Shown: positions 49,518 through 58,819, counted from the first letter of the stretch. The stretch is DNA of 64,000 nucleotides from Salinibacterium sp. ZJ70 (GCF_011751865.2 NZ_CP061770.1:2780937-2844936); one strand, 5' to 3'. The notes: a model not told the origin generated them from the letters alone. Numbers and translations are program-made.

Positions 49518-49913
49518 CTACTCGGCGTCCTTCTCGGCCTTGTCAGCCTTCGCAGAAGCAGCGGCAGCCTTGCGGGCGGCCTTCTTCTCCTCGGCGGCAG
49601 CGTGCGCTGCGACACGGGCGACAGCCTCCTCCGCGCGGAGCACCTTGGTGCGCAGCACGGCCTCGGACAGCTTCAGCTGGCGGTCGAGCTCGACCGTGGC
49701 TTCGCTCGTCGCGGTGAAGTTGACGACGGCGTAGATGCCCTCGGACTTCTTGTTGATCTCGTACGCCAGGCGGCGACGGCCCCAGATGTCGACCTTTTCG
49801 ATGGATCCACCATCGTTGCGGATGACGCCAAGGAACTTGTCCAGGCTGGGAGCGACGGTACGCTCATCGATCTCGGGATCGAGAATTACCATCAATTCAT
49901 ACTGATGCGTCAT
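49518..49913 (-). CDS. rpsF: 30S ribosomal protein S6
   Basis: 131 residues. [20 protein letters not shown] at the start, [25 protein letters not shown] as signature, and an alanine/lysine-rich C-terminal extension ([20 protein letters not shown]) longer than E. coli S6. First gene of the operon; ssb follows after three bases. Confidence 0.97.
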   Translation of the reverse strand: MTHQYELMVILDPEIDERTVAPSLDKFLGVIRNDGGSIEKVDIWGRRRLAYEINKKSEGIYAVVNFTATSEATVELDRQLKLSEAVLRTKVLRAEEAVARVAAHAAAEEKKAARKAAAASAKADKAEKDAE

Positions 49914-50015
49914 TGACCCACCTCCTTCGGACTAGAACGGCTGCAGGAGATCTGCAGCAGGAGGGTTGAATGCATCTGCCAGCGCCACGAGGGCACGGGC
50001 AACCTCTACATCTTA
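49914..50015 (-). promoter_or_regulatory. Putative rpsF promoter and leader
   Basis: A TAAGAT -10-like element (preceded by TG) at 50015-50010 with no clear -35. The roughly 90-base leader contains CTCC and GGAGG segments that can pair across the ribosome-binding site with a CCG in the loop region, as in S6:S18-type autoregulatory leaders. The match is weak. Confidence 0.3.
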
Positions 50016-50069
50016 CATGAGGCGGGCTCCGGGGGAATCTCCCGGCTCCGGCGACGCGACTGGCGCGGC

Positions 50070-51491
50070 CTAGGAGCGCCCGGCCCACCATTCGCGGAGT
50101 CGGCGTTCGGCTTCCTCAGGCCCGAGGGATCCCTGATCCAGCCGCAGCTCCATGAGGAAGCGATACGCCTCCCCCACCTCGCGTCCGGGTGCGATCCCCA
50201 GGATCGCCATGATCTGCTCCCCGTCGAGGTCCGGACGGATGGCGGCGAGCTCCTCCTCTTCGGCGAGCAGCGCGATCCGCTGCTCGAGCTCGTCGTAGGC
50301 GCGTTGCAGTCGCGCGGCCTTGCGCTGATTGCGGGTCGTCACGTCGGCGCGCGACAGGATGTGCAGCCGCTCGAGCTGCGCCCCCGCGTCGCGCACATAG
50401 CGGCGCACCGCCGAGTCGGTCCAGCTCGCATCCGCGTAGCCGAAGAAGCGCAGGTGCTCGCGGATGAGCAGGGTGACGGCCTTGATGGTGTCGCCGTCGA
50501 AGCGCAGCGCGCGCAGGCGCTTGGCGGCGAGCTTGCCGCCGAGCACATCGTGGTGGTGGAAGGTGACGGCGCCGCCCGGTTCGATGCGACGGGTCTCGGG
50601 CTTGCCGATGTCGTGCAGCAGCACGGCGAGGCGCAGCACGAGGTCGGGTTCGTGTCCCCGCGCGCGCTCCAGCTGGATCGCCTGGTCGAGAGCGGTGAGC
50701 GAGTGCTCGTAGACGTCCTTGTGGTGTGCGTGCTCATCGATCTCGAGCCGCAGGGCGGGGATCTCGGGCAGCACGTGGTCCGCAAGCCCCGAATCCACGA
50801 GCACGCGGATGCCGGTGATCGGGTCGGGGGCCAGCAGCAGCTTCGTGAGCTCCTCGCCCACGCGCTCGGCCGACACGATCTCGATGCGGTCGGCCATCGC
50901 GGTCATCGCCGCCATGGTCGCGTCGTCGAGAGTGAAGAGCAGCTGTGAGGTGAAGCGCGCGCCGCGCATCATGCGCAGAGGGTCGTCGCCGAACGAGATC
51001 TCGGGTGCGATGGGCGTGCGCAGCCGGCCGGCCATGAGGTCCTCGAAGCCACCGGAGGGGTCCACCAGCACTTTCTCAGGAACACGCAGCGCCATCGCGT
51101 TCACCGTGAAGTCACGGCGCAGCAGGTCTCCCTCGAGCGAGTCGCCGAACGCCACCACGGGCTTCCGCGTCTCGCCGTCGTAGACGTCCGAGCGGTAGGT
51201 CGTGATCTCGACGGTGAGGTCGCCGATGCGGGCGCCGATCGTGCCGAATGCACGGCCGATGTCCCAGTGCGCATCGGCCCGCGGAGCGACGAGCTTCAGG
51301 ATCTCGTCGGGGGTGGCGGAGGTCGCGAAGTCGAGGTCGTTCGAGTCGCGACCGAGGAAGGCATCACGGACCGGTCCGCCCACGAGGGCGAGCTCGAATC
51401 CGGCCTCTGCGAACGCGCCGATCAGGTCCTGCAGACGCGGGGCATCGAGGATCTGGTGAAGACGATCGATCGCGGCGGCCACGGATTGCAT
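50070..51491 (-). CDS. cca: CCA tRNA nucleotidyltransferase
   Basis: 473 residues from ATG 51491 (an alternative ATG at 51518 adds nine residues). Class II nucleotidyltransferase: LVGGPVRDAFLGRDSNDLDFATSATPDEI with the catalytic DxD, RRDFTVNAMALRVP, and DDPLRMMRGARFTSQLLF. It carries a C-terminal HD domain (LAVLLHDIGKPETR..FHHHDVLGGKLA) present in many actinobacterial CCA enzymes. It adds or repairs the CCA end of tRNAs. Divergent from the DUF6049 gene; the mutT4-like NUDIX gene that separates them in mycobacteria is absent. Confidence 0.95.
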   Translation of the reverse strand: MQSVAAAIDRLHQILDAPRLQDLIGAFAEAGFELALVGGPVRDAFLGRDSNDLDFATSATPDEILKLVAPRADAHWDIGRAFGTIGARIGDLTVEITTYRSDVYDGETRKPVVAFGDSLEGDLLRRDFTVNAMALRVPEKVLVDPSGGFEDLMAGRLRTPIAPEISFGDDPLRMMRGARFTSQLLFTLDDATMAAMTAMADRIEIVSAERVGEELTKLLLAPDPITGIRVLVDSGLADHVLPEIPALRLEIDEHAHHKDVYEHSLTALDQAIQLERARGHEPDLVLRLAVLLHDIGKPETRRIEPGGAVTFHHHDVLGGKLAAKRLRALRFDGDTIKAVTLLIREHLRFFGYADASWTDSAVRRYVRDAGAQLERLHILSRADVTTRNQRKAARLQRAYDELEQRIALLAEEEELAAIRPDLDGEQIMAILGIAPGREVGEAYRFLMELRLDQGSLGPEEAERRLREWWAGRS

Positions 51492-51548
51492 AGGGGTCGA
51501 GTCTAGACTTCTCTGCATGTCTGCCGTGTCGATCGGGGGTGCCCCGCT

Positions 51549-53249
51549 GTGCCGCTGACGACCCCCCGGCTGCTGCGTGCGCTGACCTGCGTCCTCGTGG
51601 CGACCGGTCTCGTCGCAGGTTCTGCATCCATCGCCGCCGCGGAACCGGTGCCGGATGACGTGCAGATCCAACCGGCGTCGGCCGGCGTCGTCACGCCGGG
51701 TGTCGGTCCCGTGTCCATCGCGGTGGTGGTGCCGATCACCGCGCCTCCGACCGTCACCGGACTCATCTCCGCCGACGATCTGGCGGAGTACACGGACACC
51801 TTCGGTGTGCTCACCCGGCAGATCGACACCGTGGCTGCCACGAACGCCGCACTCGCGATCGACCCGATGATCCTGGCCTCGATCCGCGTTCTCGGCAACG
51901 CTGCGCCCGAGTCGGCGCGCGACTGGCTGCGGCGACTCGAGTCGCTGCAGAACGAGTCGTTCCTCCTCGCCTACGGCGACGCGGATGTGGTGACTGCGGC
52001 ACGCACCGACACGCTTTCGTCCCTGCAGCCGCGCGGCTTCGACTTCGCGCTCGACCCGAGCCGGTTCTCAGATGAGCCCGTCGAGACGCCCGCGCCGACC
52101 GCGACTCCCGATCCCGACGCCGCCCCGCCTTTCCCCACGACGGAGCAGCTCCTCGCCTGGACGAGCACGCTCCCGCGCATCGCCTGGCCAGCCACAGACG
52201 GTGTGGGCGCCGCGGACGTCTCCACTCTCGCCGCGGCAGGATACGAATCGGTACTCCTCTCGAACTCGGACACGGGTGAGACCGGATCCGCGCATGTGTC
52301 AGTCGACGGGATCGATGCGCTCGTCATCGACTCGGACCGCTCCGCCGCACTTCGCTCCGCATCCGCGTCCGTTCTGGAAACCGACCGCGCGAGCCAGCTC
52401 GACGCGTTCACGGCCGATCTCGCCGTGCAGGCGCAGGCGGCTCCTGGTCGCACGATGGTGCTCGCGGTCGCGCGCACCTGGCCCGGTGTCCCCTCTGGGC
52501 TCGGCACCGCTCTGGCGGCGGTCGAGGCCTCCGGGGTCGCGCAGGTCGTGCCGCTCAGCGAGGTGCTCGCCACTGCCCCGGCTCCGGTTTCGCTCGGAGA
52601 GGGCGTGCGTGACGCGGATCGCGAGGCGGTGTTCGTCGGACTGCTCGAGGATGTGAACGCCGAGCACGTGTTCTCCTCTGTCGTGGTCGAGCCGGAGCTG
52701 CTTCTGCAACCGCGCGGCCTCGAGCACATCGCTCTCTACGGGGGCGTCTGGATCGGTGACCCCGCATGGGGCCCTGCCGTCGGAGCATTCGAGACGCGCT
52801 CCTCGGAGATCGTCACCTCCGTGCGCATCGAGCGCGGCAGCGACCGTGTTCTCCTCGCGCGCAGCACCGGGCTGCGCATCTCGGTGAGCAACGCGCTCGA
52901 TCTGGCGGTCATCGTGCGCGTCAGTGCGGCTCCCCGCAGCCCCATCCTGCGAGCCGAAGGCCCCGTCGATCTGACCGTCGAACCGAACGCGACGGCCTCC
53001 GCCTACATCCCGGTCGAGGCGATCGCGAACGGAGAGGTGCGGGTGCTCACGGCCCTGCACAGCGTGAGCGGGATCCCGATCGATTCCGATTTCGCCAACA
53101 TCACTGTGCGCGCCGAGTGGGAGAACGTCGGCACCCTCGTCTTCGTGCTGGTCCTCGTCGGTGTCTTCGCAGCGGGCATCATCCGCGTGATCCTGCGGCG
53201 CCGCAAGGCACGCGCTCTCGCCGCGCATCCCGAGGGATCCGGTGACTGA
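51549..53249 (+). CDS. DUF6049-family secreted/membrane-anchored protein
   Basis: 566 residues from GTG 51549. Signal peptide (LLRALTCVLVATGLVAGSASIAAA), a large extracytoplasmic part and one C-terminal helix FVLVLVGVFAAGIIRVIL with a basic tail RRRKARALA. Repeated Ala/Asp-rich segments and a late Ig-like section (PVDLTVEPNATASAYIPVEA). It occupies the place of Rv3909 in the conserved cca/DUF6049/murJ/trxB order. A link to cell-envelope assembly with MurJ is inferred from that conservation only. It overlaps murJ by eight bases. Confidence 0.85.
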   Translation: MPLTTPRLLRALTCVLVATGLVAGSASIAAAEPVPDDVQIQPASAGVVTPGVGPVSIAVVVPITAPPTVTGLISADDLAEYTDTFGVLTRQIDTVAATNAALAIDPMILASIRVLGNAAPESARDWLRRLESLQNESFLLAYGDADVVTAARTDTLSSLQPRGFDFALDPSRFSDEPVETPAPTATPDPDAAPPFPTTEQLLAWTSTLPRIAWPATDGVGAADVSTLAAAGYESVLLSNSDTGETGSAHVSVDGIDALVIDSDRSAALRSASASVLETDRASQLDAFTADLAVQAQAAPGRTMVLAVARTWPGVPSGLGTALAAVEASGVAQVVPLSEVLATAPAPVSLGEGVRDADREAVFVGLLEDVNAEHVFSSVVVEPELLLQPRGLEHIALYGGVWIGDPAWGPAVGAFETRSSEIVTSVRIERGSDRVLLARSTGLRISVSNALDLAVIVRVSAAPRSPILRAEGPVDLTVEPNATASAYIPVEAIANGEVRVLTALHSVSGIPIDSDFANITVRAEWENVGTLVFVLVLVGVFAAGIIRVILRRRKARALAAHPEGSGD

Positions 53250-54879
53250 GTCCGCCGTCGACGACGGATCGATCCGGCGCGCGAGCGCGACGATCGCCGC
53301 CGGGACGCTCATGTCGCGCCTGCTCGGGTTCGTCAACCTGGCGCTTCTGGCGTGGGTCCTCGGACAGCAGAACCAAGCCGTCAACGCCTGGTCGGTGGCG
53401 AACACCCTGCCGTCGAACATCTTCGCGCTCGTCGCCGGCGGACTCACGAGCGCTGTTCTCGTGCCGCAGATCGTGCGCGCCGCGAAGCATGCGGACGGCG
53501 GCCAGGGCTTCGTCAACAAGCTCCTGACTCTCGGCATCACCGCGTGCCTGGCGATCGCAGCGGCGCTCACCCTGCTCGTGCCGCTCATCGTGCCGCTCTA
53601 CATCCAAGAGGGGCGCGCGATATCGGCCGAGGGCCTCGCCCTCACGATCGCCTTCGCGTACTGGTGCATGCCGCAGGTGTTCTTCTACGCGGTGTACGCG
53701 CTGCTCGGCGAAGTGCTCAATGCGCGCAAGGTCTTCGGGCCGTACACCTGGGCGCCCGTGCTCAACAACGTCGTGCTCATCGCGACCTACGCGACGTTCG
53801 GGGCCCTGTTCGGGTTCGACCCGGCGCACCGCGACCCGTCGTCTTGGTCGGAGGCGCAGATCGTCATGCTCGCGGGCGGCGCCACGGTCGGCATCGCGGC
53901 GCAGTGCCTCGTGCTGACCCTGTTCTGGAAGCGCACGGGTCTGCGCTTCCGACCCGACTTCCACTGGCGCGGCGTGGGTCTGCGGGCCACCGGGGCCTCC
54001 GCCGGATGGATGTTCGGCATGGTCGTGGTGACGCAGCTCACGATCGTCGTGCAGACGCGCGTCGCATCGCTCGCGGGAGAGAACGACCCGTCGAATGCGG
54101 TGCTCAACACCGCGTGGCTGCTGTTCATGCTCCCGCACTCGATCATCGCTCTGTCGATCGCGACCCCCTACTTCACGCGGATGAGCGCCCACGCGAGCGC
54201 GGGCGAGATCGACGATGTGCGGGCCGACATCTCGAGCTCGATGCGCGTCATCCTCATGCTCGTCACGGGTGCCGGCGCGGCCATCGGCGCGGCGGCGCTT
54301 CCGTTCGGCGCGTTCTTCGGCAGGACGCCCGGCGAGATCGTCGGCATCAGCTCCGTGCTCATCGCCTACCTCATCGGGCTCATCCCCTATTCGGCGATGT
54401 TCGTGCTGCAGCGCGGCTTCTTCGCACTCGGCGACACCCGCACGCCGTTCCTCATCAAGGTGCTGCAGGGCATCACCGTGACGGGCGCTCTCATCGCGGT
54501 CGCGGTGGCCGTGCCGGAGCCGCAGATCGGCATGGGTGTCGCGTTCGCGACGACCGTCGCCAGCACCGTGCAGGCGATCGTGCTCGCTCTCGTGCTTCGC
54601 CGGCGCATCCGCGGGGTCGATGGCACACGCATCCTCGGGCGCATCGCGCTGTTCACCGGCGTGGCGGTGGTCGCCATCGGCGTGGGCGTGGCGGTGCTCT
54701 GGCTGCTGGGCGGCTTCACCGAGGGCTTCGCCGTCTCCGGCCGTCTCGAGGCGTTCGTGTCGATCTGCGCTGTCGGCGCCGCGACCCTCCTGAGCTACCT
54801 TGCTCTGCTCGTCGCTCTGCGGGTGCCCGAGCTGCGTGCGGCGCTCGGTCCTGTGCTGCGGCGCATCGGGCGCAGCTGA
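53242..54879 (+). CDS. murJ: Lipid II flippase MurJ
   Basis: 545 residues from GTG 53242, about 14 membrane helices of the MOP/MviN fold: ASATIAAGTLMSRLLGFVNL, AYWCMPQVFFYAVYALLGEVLNAR, YTWAPVLNNVVLIATYATFG, GLIPYSAMFVLQRGFFALGDTRTP. Moves lipid II across the membrane for peptidoglycan synthesis. Lacks the long cytosolic pseudokinase half found in mycobacterial MviN, so it is the short form. sigM and rsmA, which follow in Mycobacterium, are absent here. Confidence 0.94.
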   Translation: MTESAVDDGSIRRASATIAAGTLMSRLLGFVNLALLAWVLGQQNQAVNAWSVANTLPSNIFALVAGGLTSAVLVPQIVRAAKHADGGQGFVNKLLTLGITACLAIAAALTLLVPLIVPLYIQEGRAISAEGLALTIAFAYWCMPQVFFYAVYALLGEVLNARKVFGPYTWAPVLNNVVLIATYATFGALFGFDPAHRDPSSWSEAQIVMLAGGATVGIAAQCLVLTLFWKRTGLRFRPDFHWRGVGLRATGASAGWMFGMVVVTQLTIVVQTRVASLAGENDPSNAVLNTAWLLFMLPHSIIALSIATPYFTRMSAHASAGEIDDVRADISSSMRVILMLVTGAGAAIGAAALPFGAFFGRTPGEIVGISSVLIAYLIGLIPYSAMFVLQRGFFALGDTRTPFLIKVLQGITVTGALIAVAVAVPEPQIGMGVAFATTVASTVQAIVLALVLRRRIRGVDGTRILGRIALFTGVAVVAIGVGVAVLWLLGGFTEGFAVSGRLEAFVSICAVGAATLLSYLALLVALRVPELRAALGPVLRRIGRS

Positions 54880-54992
54880 GCCGACGCCCTTCCGCGTTCG
54901 GTCGCGCGACCCGGATGCACGCCCGTGTCGCGGAATGCCCGCCGCCTAGGATGTGTTGTACTTCGCGACCCCCTCGACAGGAGACCCACGGG

Positions 54993-55955
54993 ATGCGCCA
55001 CGTCATCATCATCGGATCCGGCCCCGCCGGCTACACCGCCGCGATCTACGCCGCGCGCGCCAACCTCGAACCCCTCGTGATCGCGAGCTCGGTGGAGTTC
55101 GGCGGCGAGCTCATGAAGACCACTGAGGTGGAGAACTTCCCCGGATTCCCGGACGGGATCATGGGCCCCGACCTCATGGTGCGCATGCAGCAGCAGGCCG
55201 AGAAGTTCGGTGCCGAGATCGTCTACGACGACGTCGTGTCCCTCGAGCTCGAGGGTGACGTCAAGCGCGTCACGCTCGGCAACGGCGACGTCCACGAGGC
55301 GCATGCCGTGATCTACGCCACCGGTTCCGCCTACCGCAAGCTCGGCCTCCCCGACGAGGAGCGCCTCTCCGGATACGGCGTCTCCTGGTGCGCCACCTGC
55401 GACGGTGCGTTCTTCCGTCAGAAGAAGGTCGCGGTCGTCGGCGGCGGTGACTCGGCTCTCGAAGAGGCGACGTTCCTCACGCGCTTCGCCGATGTCGTGT
55501 ACCTGATCCACCGTCGTGACGAGTTCCGCGCCTCCAAGGCCATGCAGGAGCGGGCGTTCGCCGACCCCAAGATCCAGGTCATCTGGAACAACGAGGTCTC
55601 GAGCATCTACGGCACCGACAAGGTCACGGGCATCGGCCTCACCAACACCGTCGATGGCTCCGAGACGACTCTCGACATCGAGGGTCTCTTCGTGGCGATC
55701 GGCGCCGACCCGCGCACGCACCTGGTGCACGGTCAGCTCGAACTCGCACCCGAGGGCACCATCGCCGTCGAAGGCCGCAGCTCGCGCACGAGCGTGCGCG
55801 GAGTCTTCGCGGCGGGCGATGTCGTCGACCCCACGTACAAGCAGGCGGCCACGGCCGCCGGCTCGGGTGTCGTGGCCGCGCTCGACGCCGAGCACTACCT
55901 CGCCGACCTCGCGGATGCGGCACACGCCGCCGACGCGGCCGTCGCAGCCGTCTGA
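54993..55955 (+). CDS. trxB: Thioredoxin reductase
   Basis: 320 residues from ATG 54993 (AGGAG upstream). FAD motif IIGSGPAGYTAAIYAARA, redox pair C133/C136 in SWCATCDGAFF, NADPH motif VVGGGDSALEEATFL with IHRRDEFRASK, and the closing FAD motif GVFAAGDVVDPTYKQAATAAGSG. Standard low-molecular-weight bacterial TrxR. 32 bases before trxA. Confidence 0.97.
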   Translation: MRHVIIIGSGPAGYTAAIYAARANLEPLVIASSVEFGGELMKTTEVENFPGFPDGIMGPDLMVRMQQQAEKFGAEIVYDDVVSLELEGDVKRVTLGNGDVHEAHAVIYATGSAYRKLGLPDEERLSGYGVSWCATCDGAFFRQKKVAVVGGGDSALEEATFLTRFADVVYLIHRRDEFRASKAMQERAFADPKIQVIWNNEVSSIYGTDKVTGIGLTNTVDGSETTLDIEGLFVAIGADPRTHLVHGQLELAPEGTIAVEGRSSRTSVRGVFAAGDVVDPTYKQAATAAGSGVVAALDAEHYLADLADAAHAADAAVAAV

Positions 55956-55987
55956 TCCGAATTCATCAGCTTCACGAAAGGAAGCAC

Positions 55988-56311
55988 ATGTCCACCAAGG
56001 ATGTCACCGACGCCACGTTCGCCGCGGAGGTGCTCGCCTCCGAGAAGCCCGTCATGGTCGATTTCTGGGCCACCTGGTGCGGCCCTTGCCGCGCTGTCTC
56101 GCCGATCCTCGACGCGATCGCCACGGAGCACGCCGACAAGATCGACATCGTCAAGCTCGACGTCGACGCGAACCCCGAGACCGCCATGAAGTACGGCATC
56201 ACCTCGATCCCCGCGATGTTCGTCTTCCAGAACGGCGAGGTCGTCAAGCGCGTCATCGGCGCGAAGCCGAAGCCGGCCCTCGAGGCCGACCTGGCTGACT
56301 TCCTGGCGTAA
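55988..56311 (+). CDS. trxA: Thioredoxin
   Basis: 107 residues. Active site FWATWCGPC with C31 and C34, cis-Pro in ITSIPAMFVFQNGEVV. Reduced by TrxB encoded just upstream (GAAAGGA ribosome-binding site). Followed by a strong terminator that ends the trxBA transcript. Confidence 0.97.
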   Translation: MSTKDVTDATFAAEVLASEKPVMVDFWATWCGPCRAVSPILDAIATEHADKIDIVKLDVDANPETAMKYGITSIPAMFVFQNGEVVKRVIGAKPKPALEADLADFLA

Positions 56312-56329
56312 CCTCCATAGATGGTTTCC

Positions 56330-56359
56330 ATGGCCTCCGACCTCAGGGTCGGAGGCCAT
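56330..56359 (+). terminator. trxA terminator
   Basis: A 13-bp perfect stem (ATGGCCTCCGACC / GGTCGGAGGCCAT) with a TCAG loop, 18 bases after the trxA stop; short pyrimidine run follows. Confidence 0.85.
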
Positions 56360-56387
56360 CGCCGTCTCCAGGCGCACCCGCGCACGA

Positions 56388-56403
56388 TGTTTCACGTGCG
56401 ACC
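56388..56403. promoter_or_regulatory. Degenerate parS-like site
   Basis: TGTTTCACGTGCGACC matches the parS consensus TGTTTCACGTGAAACA at 13 of 16 positions, with one half-site intact. It lies about 2.4 kb from parB. It may be a weak or decayed ParB site. Confidence 0.5.
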
Positions 56404-56496
56404 GATCGAGCATCCGCGGCTCATGTGCGCACCTCGCATGGCCGCGGTCGCAGGTTGGACGACTACCCTGGATTGCACCGATCGAACGGATACGTG

Positions 56497-57798
56497 ATGC
56501 AGCAGACCCAGGGCAATAACCTCGACCCGTGGTACTCCCACTACGCGGCGCGAACGAGCGGCCTCGCCGCCTCCGAGGTTCGAGCTCTCTTCGCCGTCGC
56601 GAGCCGGCCCGAGGTGGTCTCGCTCGCGGGAGGCATGCCGTATGTCTCGGCGCTCCCCACCCACCTCATCGAGGGTGCCGTCGAGCGCACGATCACCGAG
56701 CACGGCGCGGTTGCGCTGCAGTACGGCTCGGGCCAGGGGATCCCGCGGCTGCGGGAGCAGATCCTCGAGGTGATGGCGCTCGAGGGAATCCACGGATCCG
56801 TCGACGACGTCGTCGTGACGACCGGATCGCAGCACGCACTCGAGCTGCTCGCCAAGATCTTCCTGGACCCGGGTGATGTCATCATCGCCGAGGGCCCGAG
56901 CTACGTGACCGCGATCACGGTGTTCCGCTCGTTCCAGGGTGAAGTCGTGCACGTGCCCATGGATGCGGACGGCATGAACCCGCAGGCTCTCCGCGAGACG
57001 ATCGCGCGCGTGCAGGCCGAAGGCAAGCGGATCAAGTTCCTCTATACGATTCCGAGCTTCCAGAACCCCACCGGCGTCACGCTGAGCTGGGAGCGTCGCG
57101 TCGAGATCGTCGAGATCGCGCGCGCGGCGGGCATCCTCGTGCTCGAGGACAACCCCTACGGGTTGCTTCACTTCGAGCAGGCACCTCCCGCCGCCATGCG
57201 CTCGATCGACGAGGAGGGCGTCGTCTACCTCGGCACCTTCTCGAAGACGCTCGCACCCGGACTGCGCGTGGGCTGGGCGATCGCACCTCACGCGATCCGC
57301 GAGAAACTCGTGCTCGCCAACGAGGCCGCGATTCTGTCGCCGTCGTCGTTCGGGCAGCTCGTGATCTCGGAGTTCATGGACAACGCCGACTGGCGCGGTC
57401 AGATCGACACCTTCCGCGGGGTGTACCGCGAACGACGCGACGCGATGCTCTCCGCCCTGGGCGACTATCTGCCGGGGATGGAATGGACCACCCCGTCGGG
57501 CGGCTTCTACATCTGGCTCACGATGCCCGAATATCTCGACTCGAAGGCGATGCTGCCGCGCGCCGTCAAGGAGCTCGTCGCCTACACCCCGGGCACGGCG
57601 TTCTACGCGGACGGCAATGGGCGCCGCAACATCCGCCTGTCGTTCTGCTATCCGCAGCCCGACTTCATCCGCGAGGGCATTCGTCGACTGGCGAGCGTCA
57701 TCAACGGTGAGATCGCCCTGCTCGGCGAGTTCTCGCAGACCGCTCCCCTGCCCGTGCAGGCCATCGAGCGCGACGTGCTGCCCCCGTACGCCGGCTGA
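56497..57798 (+). CDS. PLP-dependent aminotransferase (class I/II, AAT-I fold)
   Basis: 433 residues from ATG 56497. FAVASRPEVVSLAGGMPYVS, LQYGSGQGIPRLREQI, FLYTIPSFQNPTGVTLS, LEDNPYGLLHFE and PLP lysine K250 in YLGTFSKTLAPGLRVGW. It resembles the aminotransferase part of MocR-like and 2-aminoadipate/aromatic transaminases (LysN-like) but has no DNA-binding domain. The gene stands between trxA and the Ddl-like gene, where cwlM lies in mycobacteria. The C-terminus (ALLGEFSQTAPLPVQAIERD) is an extra tail of about 25 residues. Confidence 0.88.
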   Translation: MQQTQGNNLDPWYSHYAARTSGLAASEVRALFAVASRPEVVSLAGGMPYVSALPTHLIEGAVERTITEHGAVALQYGSGQGIPRLREQILEVMALEGIHGSVDDVVVTTGSQHALELLAKIFLDPGDVIIAEGPSYVTAITVFRSFQGEVVHVPMDADGMNPQALRETIARVQAEGKRIKFLYTIPSFQNPTGVTLSWERRVEIVEIARAAGILVLEDNPYGLLHFEQAPPAAMRSIDEEGVVYLGTFSKTLAPGLRVGWAIAPHAIREKLVLANEAAILSPSSFGQLVISEFMDNADWRGQIDTFRGVYRERRDAMLSALGDYLPGMEWTTPSGGFYIWLTMPEYLDSKAMLPRAVKELVAYTPGTAFYADGNGRRNIRLSFCYPQPDFIREGIRRLASVINGEIALLGEFSQTAPLPVQAIERDVLPPYAG

Positions 57799-57813
57799 CC
57801 CGGAGGTCTCCCC

Positions 57814-58767
57814 GTGAATGACACCCCCGCCCACATCGTCGTTCTCGCCGGCGGCATCTCGCACGAGCGCGATATCTCGCTCCGCAGCGGCCGACGCGTG
57901 GCCGACGCCCTGACGGGGCACGGAGAGCGCGTCGAACTGCGCGACCCGGACGCGACACTGCTCGCCTACCTGCGCGACAACCGTCCCGACGTCGTGTGGC
58001 CCGCCCTGCATGGTGCGAGCGGCGAAGACGGTGCGCTGCGCGGCCTGCTCGAGTTCCTCGGAATCCCCTTCGTCGGCTCGCATTCGGGTGCCGCCCGTCT
58101 CGCCTGGGACAAGCCGGCCGCCAAGGTGGTCGTCGAGCGTGCAGGGGTTCTCACGCCCCGCTCGATCACCCTCCCCCGCGATGCCTTCCGCGAGCTCGGG
58201 GCCGACGCGGTGTTCGAGGCGATCTCGGATGAGCTTCCCGTGCCCCTCGTCGTGAAGCCGGCCCGAGGAGGCTCCGCTCAGGGTGTGACGATCGTCGAGG
58301 ATCGCCGGGATCTTCCGCGAGCCATGGTCGACGCGTACACCTACGGTGACGTCGCTCTCGTAGAACAGTGCATCCGCGGCACGGAGATCGCCGTAGGGAT
58401 CATCGACACGGGCGACGGGCCCGTGGCACTGCCCGCGGTCGAGATCGAGCCTCTGTCGGGCGTCTACAGCTTCGAGGCGCGCTACAACGCCGGCGAGACG
58501 CGCTTCTATGTGCCCGCTCGACTCACGGATGATGTGGCATCTCGCGCTGCCGAGGCGGCGCTCACGGCACACCGGGCGCTCGGGATGCGGCACCTCTCGC
58601 GCGTGGATCTCATCGTGGATCGGTCGGGAACTCCCTGGTTCCTCGAGGCCAATGTGCTTCCCGGGCTCACAGAGACTTCGCTGCTCCCCCAGGCTCTCGA
58701 GGCGGCTGGCCACGATCTCGGCTGGGTATATGCGGCGCTCGCGAACGACGCGCGCCGAAGCGCATAA
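57814..58767 (+). CDS. D-alanine-D-alanine ligase-like ATP-grasp protein
   Basis: 317 residues from GTG 57814. VVLAGGISHERDISLRSGR (Ddl N-terminal signature), PALHGASGEDGALRGLLEFLGIPFVGSHS, VVKPARGGSAQGVTIV (ATP loop), EIAVGIIDTGD, SRVDLIVDRSGTPWFLEANVLPGLTETSLLPQA (metal-binding Glu/Asn). Family motifs are complete enough for ligase activity. It starts 15 bases after the aminotransferase stop. Since actinobacteria normally carry ddlA near leuCD, this may be a second ligase or a different ATP-grasp dipeptide ligase; that is inference. Confidence 0.85.
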   Translation: MNDTPAHIVVLAGGISHERDISLRSGRRVADALTGHGERVELRDPDATLLAYLRDNRPDVVWPALHGASGEDGALRGLLEFLGIPFVGSHSGAARLAWDKPAAKVVVERAGVLTPRSITLPRDAFRELGADAVFEAISDELPVPLVVKPARGGSAQGVTIVEDRRDLPRAMVDAYTYGDVALVEQCIRGTEIAVGIIDTGDGPVALPAVEIEPLSGVYSFEARYNAGETRFYVPARLTDDVASRAAEAALTAHRALGMRHLSRVDLIVDRSGTPWFLEANVLPGLTETSLLPQALEAAGHDLGWVYAALANDARRSA

Positions 58768-58782
58768 CATTCAGAGAAACGA

Positions 58783-58819
58783 AAAGGGCCGGTCAGAAGG
58801 ATGTTCTGACCGGCCCTTT
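58783..58819. terminator. Bidirectional terminator between ddl-like gene and parB
   Basis: A 16-bp perfect inverted repeat (AAAGGGCCGGTCAGAA at 58783-58798, reverse complement at 58804-58819) with a GGATG loop, flanked by A and T runs on the two strands. Ends both converging transcripts. Confidence 0.92.

Noticed and set aside
53352..54992. Apparent upstream extension of trxB by more than 500 codons
   Set aside because: The extension is an alternative frame of murJ; TrxB proteins begin at RHVIIIGSGPAG, and ATG 54993 has a ribosome-binding site.
56392..58770. A 792-codon minus-strand frame opposite the aminotransferase and Ddl-like genes
   Set aside because: Antisense shadow; both plus-strand genes have complete family motifs.
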